DNA from: Tigriopus japonicus
Taxonomy: Eukaryota > Arthropoda > Copepoda > Harpacticoida > Harpacticidae
Assembly (NCBI GenBank): GCA_010645155.1
Contig: CM021316.1
Span: forward strand, 7,728,018-7,792,017
Direction of reading: 5' to 3'
DNA length: 64,000 nucleotides
This document shows, in pieces, positions 49,601 through 57,447 of this stretch. A model generated the notes under the pieces. That model did no database searches. It had not been told where the DNA came from and saw only the letters and a list, made by a program, of their open reading frames with translations. Made by a program: the position numbers and the translations under genes. Position 1 is the stretch's first letter, and each line of letters begins with the position of its first letter.

Positions 49601-51018
49601 AGTATTGCGTTATAAGGAATATAACTTGAATGTCCTTGTCTTAAGTGACCCTTCCTGTAATTCCATTATTCAAAGAACATTGCCGAAAGCGTCACTTCTT
49701 TGGTCTTACTGATGACGGTTAGCAGAATCTTTGTTCTTTGATTGAACAAGCCATGAAAAATGCCATACACCGGGAATTCCCGGACACTCTTTTAATCAAT
49801 TCTATTTCAAACATCACCATCAAAAATATCTTTCACTTTTTAGTTCGCGGTGGTCCACTACTTCACAAAGGTTGGTTCGGGTGAATACTACTTGGAAGAG
49901 CTTGAAGAAACATTTTGTGCCCTCGAGATGAAACGGAAACTCATCCTCGAGCAAGGCCTCTTTGGCATGTATTACGATGACGCCGACGATGATCAGGATC
50001 CAAATGACGAAGAATTCAATGATTTTGGAGAGGAAGAGGTTCTCATAGGCGATCATAATCATCAACCGTCCGGGATCTACCATCACTATCGAGATCACAA
50101 TGGGAGAAAGAAAACCGTAAGTTTTCGAGGTTTCGTGAGGAAGTATGAAATTTCCAAAAAACACTTCGAATCAGTGGAATTTTGAGTGTCTCCCGGATAC
50201 AATTTGACAGTTTAATTAAAATGTGTTTATCATTCTAGCAATACATGGAAGAGATAAGTCTCATAGGCAATTCCTACATTTCCGCCAACTCCGAGCCCAA
50301 AATCAACGACTTTCAAGCCAACGATCCAGAGGAATATCTGGAGCAGACATTCCTCCATCACAACCATTACCATACATCGACGCCTAGTTTCCAAGATGCA
50401 ACCTATCGAACACTTCCAAACCTAGGAAACCACACAAATTCTTCCGCCTTCCAAACCCCAACGCCACCCCCACCGCCTCTAGCGGTCAAATCTCGAACTG
50501 TGCTCACGTTCCAAGATGATTTAGAAGACAATTCATCAGCGTCCAAAGAAAAGAATTACCTTAACCACCATCCTTATGGAACCTTTTACTACAGCAAGAA
50601 AAACGGTCGATGTGGAAAGCGACCAACGACCTCCAACATGCTACGAAAGAGTCAGTCCATGAGCTCAAAGGCATCCTTTAACACAATGCCCAATGGCAGA
50701 CGAAGGGTCAAAGGTCAGAATGGAACCCAGAGCATCAGCACTTTGGGACGATCCCTGTCTTCAGCGTCAGATTTGATGAATGCGGGTTCCAAAGACGGAA
50801 AATGGAACTCCGGCGAGCCTTCAGATCTGGAACAATGTGGTTGTAAAAGATGCGTTACTAGGGCGCTGATCAATCCGGAGAAGGCCTTAAATTCCGTTTC
50901 GAGGATCGACAAGATATCCCGTATCGTGTTTCCCCTCAGTTTCTTCGTGATCAACTTGTTCTATTGGTACAAATATTTGAATCATAGTGAACGGATTGAT
51001 TTGAGCTTTGAAACTTAA
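37607..51018 (+). CDS. Grd: GABA-gated channel subunit, GRD class
   Basis: A Cys-loop receptor subunit of the arthropod GRD type. Nine exons join in phase into 724 residues: 37607-37683, 37745-38066, 40894-41111, 41256-41338, 41399-41533, 43195-43347, 43531-43664, 49844-50116 and 50239-51018. Features in order are a signal peptide (exon 1), an extracellular ligand domain (MGPISEVDM, MDCYFRQSW), the Cys-loop Cys213-Cys227 (C-x13-C), M1 (VIQVYGPCVLLVVISWVSFW), M2 (SDRISLGVTTVLTMTFLG), M3 (YATALDYFVFVSFM) followed by FAVVHYFTKVGSGE, a long His/Ser/Pro-rich intracellular loop, and M4 (SRIVFPLSFFVINLFYW). Intron 43665-49843 uses a GC donor (CAG/GCAAGT). Known Drosophila GRD acts with LCCH3 as a GABA-gated cation channel. 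The acidic residue at the start of M2 (SDR) would fit that, by inference. Intron 2 contains a separate 7TM gene. Confidence 0.95.
38256..39239 (+). CDS. Orphan seven-transmembrane receptor-like gene nested in GRD intron
   Basis: A single-exon ORF of 327 residues starts at ATG 38256 (AAAA before ATG; the frame extends upstream only to a TTG). The N-terminus has an Asn-Thr-Thr glycosylation-type site. About seven hydrophobic segments follow, near residues 15-37, 49-70, 94-120, 130-150, 190-212, 240-260 and 275-297. Details fit a very divergent class A GPCR: LLGNP in TM1, NLLSGSLS in TM2, a basic third loop (KVKDWRRRRM), and WPSLY in TM7 where NPxxY is expected, then a charged helix-8-like tail. 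The DRY motif is not recognisable (ILRFLF). It lies on the same strand wholly inside GRD intron 38067-40893. Ligand and family are unknown. Confidence 0.72.
   Translation: MNTTADEYGHILRHPVVVAMSAVLLTATFLLGNPLLAFVFWYENRPTNVRKTVINLLSGSLSLTAILANNFILMMMFRRTFIGPMFHDESVVLNVFLRCWGVIGFLVFNEIIILRFLFLCQIFRVGALHDEFLATFFLLLNLFFGFLNCLLDLMIKGWYNEAHLLSIGIHPGKLDPNKYSGYPTTRILHGLIGISIFNHLFLMMFLLTHVKVKDWRRRRMTLGTHVVSDSSNGLRDFSWRLISFFTLIFMFILPTIRSRLPIKAFDNREWLYPLLGCSHVVYTCIIWPSLYICRNDHARKTFVNLIKAWKKERIDSFKELPLYKLLT
39808..40120. mobile_element. TAGTGATGGA hAT-type MITE, copy 3
   Basis: The 297-bp element at 39816-40112, inside GRD intron 2, is flanked by near-identical 8-bp repeats ATTTAAAT and ATTTAAAC. The left end is TAGTGATGGACCGAAAGGGC. 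The right end is decayed (a GGTCAATCACTA-like terminus). It is non-coding. Confidence 0.85.
40503..40818. mobile_element. TAGTGATGGA hAT-type MITE, copy 4
   Basis: The 300-bp element at 40511-40810 starts TAGTGATGGACCGAAAGCGC and ends with the inverted TGATGACCGAAAG-type terminus. Flanks AGAAAAAC and CTAAAAAC match imperfectly, as expected for an older insertion. It lies 84 bp upstream of GRD exon 3, closer to a coding exon than any other copy. Confidence 0.83.
41534..43194. other. GRD intron 5, AT-rich
   Basis: A 1.66-kb intron with a short CATC repeat near 41770 and scattered short frames. No nested gene or clear mobile element was recognised. Confidence 0.5.
43936..44160 (-). repeat. Dispersed ~220-bp repeat, copy 2
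   Basis: Reverse-orientation counterpart of 11734-11956, lying in GRD intron 43665-49843. The two copies are collinear over the full length, with scattered substitutions and the same GTCCTTTAA-type ends. Confidence 0.7.
44631..44818. repeat. 47-bp tandem repeat, four copies
   Basis: Four consecutive 47-bp units begin AATGAAAAATGCCAAGAAAC and end AAATCTTTTTC, with only one or two differences. They are located in the 6.2-kb GRD intron. The near identity indicates recent expansion. Confidence 0.95.
45716..46876 (-). pseudogene. Degenerate mariner-like element with dead transposase
   Basis: An element of about 1157 bp (45718-46874) has inverted ends CCGGGTG.G.CAAAAAA and a TA duplication on each side, as in Tc1/mariner insertions. 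On the minus strand, broken pieces of a mariner-family transposase can be followed in order: an N-terminal HTH-like part (near 46630-46715), a middle part with LPWVQASF and NTVFQH, then HTSNMIQKWLEESIPFW, and a C-terminal part with DYTVWVHIE and HWDAMFKDN. Frameshifts and stop codons interrupt it throughout, and the catalytic SPDLNP-like segment is altered. It is inactive. It lies in the GRD intron. Confidence 0.85.
47235..47770. repeat. Three diverged tandem units of AT-rich sequence
   Basis: Blocks around TTTTCCCACATTT, ATTACATTGTAAAATGTAAT and AATTTACAACT recur three times at spacings of roughly 180-220 bp. The units are well diverged. No coding function is apparent. Confidence 0.5.
48325..48813. 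mobile_element. hAT-type non-autonomous element, GGGCCCGG ends
   Basis: Exact 8-bp duplications ATAATCAG (48325-48332 and 48806-48813) flank a 473-bp element at 48333-48805. Ends are AAGGGCCCGGAAATATTT on the left and TAGGGCCCGGAAAAATATTT when the right end is reverse-complemented. It is AT-rich inside, with repeated AAATATTT motifs similar in style to the element at 31309. A plus-strand frame inside it is not a gene. Confidence 0.88.
48814..49843. other. Rest of the large GRD intron
   Basis: About 1 kb of intron leading to the TTTTTAG acceptor at 49843. No nested gene or repeat was recognised. Confidence 0.5.
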
Positions 51019-52740
51019 AGAGCGGGAAACAACGTGGAGGCCAATAATTTTATACTCCTGTTTTGTTTGGCTTTTGTACAATCTGCTTGATTTCAACTTA
51101 TGCATACGTACGTACATAAATATATAATATACGCGACGATGTGACACTAAAAATGAGGAAATAGGAGCGATACAATAAAAGAGTAGAAAACAACCTCTGT
51201 ATATTATTCATTTTCATGCCCCTTTTGTTCGGATACATGAATGTGGTTGATAAAATGCCACATTATTTATCACTCATTGCCTTGACAATTTCGTAACTCT
51301 GACCAAAACGAATTCAATTGTTGGAGGAGGATCAAAGTAGCTGAAATCATAACGATAAACTTGAATTCGTACTTTGTTTTGCGCGATTGAGGAATACAAT
51401 GAATTTGATGAACAGAAACTCGACTTCAATGCACTCTTGTGGAACATGAATGTATAAATGCATTGTCTTAAGTGTCTGGTCGAAATATTCTAGCCAGCAT
51501 ATTGCATGAAAAATATAAAAGTAATCTTGTGCCGTGGTTGATCCGAGGCTTGATTTGATGGATTCGAATTCCTGACGATGACCACAATCGTCAGAGTTCT
51601 CACACATTCGCGGGAAATATTTTTTCAATAGCACCACTCTTCAAAATAAATGAACTCCCTCTTTTATTAAAACTAATCCTTTCAAATGATGCACATGTAA
51701 TTACATTCATAGACTGTCAAGGCCACGCTCTAATTCGTGGGTGGATGGAAATTGCACACATCAAATGCCCTGTAATAAATGTCCTTTTTTAAAGAGTGTC
51801 ATTATTGGCTTGAGCAATTGGAGTAGGGAAACTATCGACTTGAGTGCGAGTGACATGAATGACATGAAGACATGAGAATGTAACCGACTCAGCCAAGTTC
51901 AGGCCTACGAAGGCCTGAACTCACCGGTTTTCTCGGTATAGCGAATACTTACTCTCTCTCTCTCTAATTCCCCCTCTCTCTTTTTTCCCTCTTGAGTACA
52001 GCCAACGAACGTCATTGCACACCCACTTCCTCGCTCACTCTGTGACTCCCAAAGGCCCTTCCCGTATTTTTGTGGTAGGGAAATTTATCAAAACTATGGA
52101 TGTTGTTTTACAGCAGTAATTTGACCCAATATAGTTGTTCTTCATTATAGGCTAAGGCGTTTAAAAACACGTAGAATTGAATTAAAGAAATATTACTTAT
52201 GAAGAACCAACCTAAATAAAAAAAATCCCTGCTTGCAGAAAGACTTGTTTAAAAACAAAATTGGAACTTTAGAGAATTTTGAACTTGTGGTGAAAATGAA
52301 AGTTATTGGCTAGTTTGTAGTGTTTCACACCTCAGGTTTAAATATTTATTTCAAATGAATAATAAATCAAGGTTGGTTAGTCATTGAGCAAAAGTCTTAA
52401 AGTTAAAAACTCATCTTGACACAATCCCTCAAAAGGGGTAACTTTCTCTTTTGAACGCATTTTGAAACACTCATAACTTAAACAAATCCAGAACCAATTT
52501 GATTGTACTGTATGATATTCTAGGGTGAAAATTGAAAAAGAGATTCAGCAGGTCTTTTTTAGGGGCTTCAAATTTGTATTTTTGTAAAAAAATGACGCAC
52601 CAATGAAGACGGAATGCTTCCAAAATTTACTTCATGGTCCAAAAAGAAGTATAAAGCACTTAAAAAGTGCTGCAAAACGTCAAGCAAATCACATACTAAG
52701 AGTTCTAAACGAAAAGCTGAAAACAAATATCTTTAGGAAT
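51019..52740. other. GRD 3' region and spacer
   Basis: A likely GRD poly(A) signal AATAAAAG lies near 51173. A (TC)n tract lies near 51953-51963. A perfect stem-loop AGTTCAGGCCT-ACGA-AGGCCTGAACT lies at 51896-51921. A 96-codon minus-strand frame near 51347-51637 shows no recognisable features and was not called. Confidence 0.45.
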
Positions 52741-53320
52741 ATCTGGTGGACCTGCCACGAGCAACAAGCACTTAATGGACTTGCCAGAACAACCAACTTG
52801 CCTGAAACATCTGATGGACTTGTTACATTTAGGTGGTGGCCTTGCCAGAGGAACTCTGCCGACCTTTTTGACGCATCTGATGCATCTAGAACAGGTATAT
52901 GGCGGACCTACAAGAAGTACTTTATTGACCAATATGAAGCAGCTGGCGGATTTGTTACATTTGGGTGGTTGACTTGCAAGTACATTGTGGACCTATTTGA
53001 AGCCCCTTGTAGATTGGAAATATTTAGGTGGCAGACTTACAAGAAGCACTTTGTGGACCTACTGGAAGCACTGACAAATTTGATACAAATAGTTAGTCTG
53101 GAATAAGTCTACTGGAACACAGGACGGATTAGAAATACCCAGTGGACCTATTTGAACACCTGATGAATATATTTGTTATGGAAGATGCTGGACTTGCAAG
53201 AAGCACTCTGCGGACCTATTTGAAGTACCTACCTAACAGACTTGTTACATATAGGGTACGAATCTGCAAGAAGCACTTAGTGGACCCATTTGAAGCACCT
53301 GTTTCATTTGCAACACGTGT
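52741..53320. repeat. Degenerate 69-bp minisatellite that keeps an open frame
   Basis: About eight diverged units share GGACTTGCAAGAAGCACTTT, GTGGACCTATTTGAAGCACC and CTTGTTACATTTAGGTGG. Spacing is close to 69 bp, a multiple of three, so a plus-strand frame stays open across several units, reading W.TYKKHFVDLFEAP-like repeats. I see no start, splice signals or homology that would make it a gene. Confidence 0.75.
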
Positions 53321-53849
53321 CAGGCAGATGGCAAGGGCTCCTTTTGCCTTAATTGGAGGAAGAACCTTAGGTACGGAAGTAATTGAATTTAACATTAAAA
53401 TTATAAAGATTGGAAAGAAACTTTACAAACAGTGTGGTAATTTTGAAAAAATCTAAATATTTTAGGGACCATCATTGAATCTAAAGCAACAATATATATG
53501 CAAGCTTCAAGCAAGACAAACTAATATTTTGCCAAAATTTTGAGAAACTAGATTTCTCGAAACTAGTGATCCCGTTGTGAGTCATCCAAGTCTAATTCGA
53601 AGTTGTTATCTCAATTTTCATTGCACATCTTTTCTGCAATCTAGCAAATATCGATTTTTTTGGCCCTTATCAAATCGCTCTTTCGTGTAGAATACAAGCG
53701 TGAAATACGGTCCAATAATACAGCCACCATGACCCTTTTCAGAGCTAGAAAAACTCAGGATCGTTCCAAAAGGGCACGCATTCTCAAATCAACCTTCGAA
53801 CGAATTAGTTCTCTCATCAAACGAAAGCAAATCCAAATCCAAATCCATC
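53321..53849. other. Upstream region of the FABP-like gene with an overlapping short ORF
   Basis: Presumed promoter and 5' UTR. An ATG in the very strong context GCCACCATGA at 53729 opens a 44-codon basic frame that overlaps the FABP start codon out of frame and stops at 53863. No TATA box was clear. Confidence 0.4.
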
Positions 53850-54236
53850 ATGATCGTGGGTAAATACACATACGTTAGTGGAGACAACATCGAGGCCTTC
53901 TTCAAAGCCATGAAGACTCCCGAAGACATGATTCCCGCTGCCATGAAAATGAGCTCCGCTGACTTTGAGATCCTCAAGGACGGTGATACATACACCATCG
54001 ATAATGGACACCGCAAGATTAACTTCAAGAGTGGGGAGGAGTTTGAGGAGAAATGGGGCGATCATTCCGGTAAAATTGTGATCACAGTAAAGGATGAAAA
54101 CACTATGGAACGTGAGATTACTACCGGATCCGGTTCCAAGGCCTCGGACAAGTGGGCCTTCTCAGATGATGGCATCAACATCGTTCAAACCACCGAGGGC
54201 AACGTTAAGGCCACTAGGGTCTTCAAGAGGGCTTAA
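53850..54236 (+). CDS. Fatty-acid-binding protein-like (intracellular lipid-binding protein)
   Basis: A 128-residue intronless ORF with ATG at 53850. Length and sequence pattern fit the cytosolic iLBP/FABP family, ten-stranded barrels that carry fatty acids or retinoids. N-terminal GKYTYVSGDNIEAFFKAM matches the first strand and helix region. The GDTYTI, FKSGEEFEE and REITTGSG stretches follow at family spacing, and the C-terminal ATRVFKRA matches the family's TRxY/F carboxylate-binding end. The gene ends 123 bp before the ABI-like start, with AATAAAC at about 54284 as a possible poly(A) signal. Most animal FABP genes have introns, so the lack of any is unusual. A retroposed copy is one explanation. 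Confidence 0.88.
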   Translation: MIVGKYTYVSGDNIEAFFKAMKTPEDMIPAAMKMSSADFEILKDGDTYTIDNGHRKINFKSGEEFEEKWGDHSGKIVITVKDENTMEREITTGSGSKASDKWAFSDDGINIVQTTEGNVKATRVFKRA

Positions 54237-54359
54237 AACAGTAGCCTTATCGCAAAATGCGAGAACTAAAATGTCAAAACGGAAATAAACGTTATCAGCA
54301 ACTCTGTCTTGTCTCATTATTAAAGCTAAAATAATTTTGAAATCCACTCATTTTGAAAA

Positions 54360-57300
54360 ATGGTTGCGGAAAATCTTTACTCGGAGGACTTGACCGTTCA
54401 AGCCCAACAATCTTTGAGTGAAGCAAGTAAAGATTTAGCTCAATTAGCCAATTATTGCGAGAACAACTTTGGTCAGGACGAAGAGCAGAAGAAAAGTTCC
54501 CAAGAATTCCCATCAGGGCGAAAAATTCATGGCGGCCATTCGATTCAGCAGACCGCCGAATTTGCGGTTCAAGCTTTGGGCGCCATTAGCATGAATGTGC
54601 GCATTCTGGCCGACGATTTCATGGCCAAAATGGCAATGGTTGAGCAAGATTTGGATAGTTTAACCTCAGAAGTTGGTTGGATGTCTCTTCAAAACAAATT
54701 CGGGGAAGAGAGGAATGCCAGAAGGCAAATCCGTCGACTCTGCCAAAAGAAACAACCTCAGGAGTAAGTTGTCAGCATTAGTCATATCAAATCACCACCA
54801 AGGCAACCATGCTTGAAATTTGCAATTCCGTACTCCATGATCACTTTCGCTTGATTGGTTTTTACTTCATTTTTCAAGGTGTCATTTAGCCATCTCAAAG
54901 GTCGCTTCTCCGAAATTGAAGCCGTACATAAAGACCGTTCTTGACGTTGCGGCCTTGGACGGAATTGGTGGAAACGGGGTGAGAAGGTTAAAACCTCGTT
55001 TATCAATGAAGAGATCGAGCTTTGATGAGAAACCCGAGTTTAAAACTCCCCAACGGGCTTATATGGGCACCCTGGGTCGAAGCAAATCTCGCGCCAGCGC
55101 TCACACTTCTTCTACCGCCACTTTGAATAGGATGAAAATGCCGGCTATGCCCAAACTTCCGGTTACACCCATTGTGGAGCCGGAAGATGACACCAACAGC
55201 CAGGTAATGGAACTGCAAAGGCGCAAAGCGGGCAAAGTCACCAGATTTTAGAGTTATGCTCAACTTAAACTTGCACACAAAATTAGAGTTCTTCTTTCAT
55301 CCAAAATGAGGAATGTGTTACTAATGAATTCCTCTTGGAAAAAATAGCTTTACAAAATAAAAATTACTTTTTTAAAAATAGGTATTGCAATAAAAGTAAT
55401 TTGTCTTGAAAAATGAGCCAAAGATAAAAAGCTGGAATGATGTGAGCAACAAGATTTTTGGCAAAGTAGTAGACAAAAATCACTTAAAAGATGTACATAG
55501 TCTTGAAAAAGACTACAAAAAGGTTTGCCAACAAAGGCAACCAAATTTATTTTCTGTGACTTTATTCCAAGTTTACTACAAAAGTTGTTCTTGTAAGTGC
55601 ACAATAAAAAAAGAACCAAAATTAGTGCAGTGGGAAAGAGGAACGAAAAGCGAGTACTTTTGGGGGTTTTCAGCCTTTACAATTACAGCTTTTTTGAAAT
55701 CTAATGGCATTACAGTTTCTTTTGCGAAAAAAAGGAACGAAAAACTGTACTTTCGTTGCTACTGCCCTGCGAGCCATGAGTGATTATTATGGCTTCCATG
55801 AAAATGGACTCACTGTTTCCGATTTTTTGCATTTTTTTATTGCTTTGGTTGATATGCATTTTTTGGCGTTTTTATCGACATTTGGTGCATTTTCTGGCAT
55901 TTTTCTCTTTTATTTTCATTTTTGGCTTTGTAGAAATTCGTTTTTTTTATTATTTTATAGTATTTTCTTGCCTTTGACATTTTTCACCGAATTTAACAAC
56001 TTTACTTCCTTTTCCCCTTGGAAGGCTTGGCTGTTTTTGTTTTTCAGCTGAGGTTTTCATGATCCATCACATCTTTTCACTCCTCAAGTGCAATTCGTTT
56101 ATTGGATAAAGGAAGGAAGAGATGGATTTTTTGAGAACCATGTTGGAAAACTTTTAGCTTTGAAGGTTTAATATTTCTCTTTGACATTTGTATTTGAAGT
56201 ATTGCCAATAGTTTTCCAGTTAAAGAGTGAAAGTGTGAGACCAAATATGTTCCAAGTGCAGAAATTTCCGACCCAAAACGTTAAGTTTTACTACACTAAG
56301 AGCAATTCAATTTACAGCCATTTTTATTTGATAATTTTTAATGAAAAACCAAGAACTATGAACGTTTTAAATGGTCGTATGGCCATTTGATTAAGTCCAA
56401 ATGTTCCTCAACAGTGCGCTCTTTTTCATTGTCTTATACATTTTTGATGCATTTTTTGGCGTTATTATTTGCATTATTTGTGCAACCCTGTCTCGCCCAC
56501 TGCTAAAAGCTGACATCACCCAAGGAGGACGGTATTACGTAATACCGTCCTCCTTGCATCACCTAATGCTTGTCCAACATCGGTAACAATTATCTTGATG
56601 GAGGTCTTCAAGGCCGTCACGGAGCCATGTGGCTTGCACTTACAAATCGTGAGTTTCAAAGAATAGTCAAAAAGGTTTGACACTTTTGATTTTTCCTCCA
56701 GATCTCACACGAGCATTTGGAAATCCTTATATCCAGCTTACGAATAGCTTAGATCAAAACTTACTCAAGACAACAAAAAATCAAATACTTCGGCCAACTT
56801 TACGGAGACTGCCGGCATCAATCACGCATAGATCAATCAAATAGTTACTAAAAATAAATAAAATTCAAAAATCATTCATCAAAATCAAAAATAAAATAAA
56901 AAATCATCTGAAAAGCTAGAATTTCCGCTCCAGTAAAAACGTGGTTTAAAAGAATCAGACAGATACCTCTTTACAGTACACTCCTCCCGCCATTATTCAT
57001 AAGATATAATGTTTCTAACTTTAGAATTCTAATGAGGAAAGTTTGGAAACAACTAACGAATTGGAACAAGGTCGCCGATTGAGTCTTCTACCTCCCATGC
57101 CAGACGACATGGCTGAATCGGGCATGGCCTCTTCATCTTCTGATGAATATGAAGAAATTGACGACTCTTTACCCACGCCTCCAGTGCCTCCAGCTTTAAT
57201 CAAACTGGAAGCTCACATGAGAGAGTCCATCATACGCGAACAATCGGATGAAACGAACTTTGACCGTGACATATCGGTTCTTCTTCATGACATGGACGAT

Positions 57301-57366
57301 ATTTACGCCGACATCAAGTCAGAGTTGAATCAAATAGACCAAGCCAAGACCCCCAAGACTGAATAG
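54360..57366 (+). CDS. ABI: Abl-interactor-like protein without SH3 domain
   Basis: ABI proteins are subunits of the WAVE complex that drives Arp2/3 actin assembly. Exons 54360-54763, 54879-55203 and 57025-57366 join in phase to 356 residues. Residues ~15-135 match the ABI helical region (LAQLANYCENNF; HSIQQTAEFAVQALGAISMNVRILADDF). The ABI homeodomain-homologous region follows (KLKPYIKTVLDVAALDGIG). Then come a Ser/Arg/Met-rich linker and a C-terminus with PPMPDDMAESG and DDSLPTPPVPP, like the Pro-rich tail of ABI, but it ends in an Asp/Glu-rich helix instead of an SH3 domain. If the second splice is skipped, exon 2 reads to a stop at 55251, giving a shorter isoform. It may be a divergent paralogue. 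Its stop lies 81 bp from that of MTCH2. Confidence 0.75.
55204..57024. other. ABI-like intron 2
   Basis: A 1.8-kb intron with a strongly T-rich strand around 55800-56050 that creates Phe/Leu-rich frames of no significance. A 125-codon frame at 55406-55783 starts only from TTG and has no recognised domain. A perfect 36-bp palindrome lies at 56521-56556. Confidence 0.5.
56521..56556. repeat. Perfect 36-bp palindrome
   Basis: The half-site CAAGGAGGACGGTATTAC is followed directly by its exact reverse complement, with no spacer and no mismatch. Complementarity stops exactly at both edges. It lies in the ABI-like intron. Its function is unknown; it could be a hairpin, a dimer binding site or a transposon trace. 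Confidence 0.95.
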
Positions 57367-57447
57367 TCCACTTGAGCTCCATTCCTCGGTATTCAGGGGA
57401 ATACATATTTTATTAGCTTTTAATGATCGTTGTGACTTGATGAATGA

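Noticed and set aside
51347..51637. 96-codon minus-strand frame downstream of GRD
   Set aside because: No recognised motif or splice signals. It probably lies in spacer or 3' UTR antisense.
55704..56051. Phe/Leu-rich frames resembling membrane proteins
   Set aside because: They arise from a T-rich strand inside the ABI-like intron and lack splice or start support.
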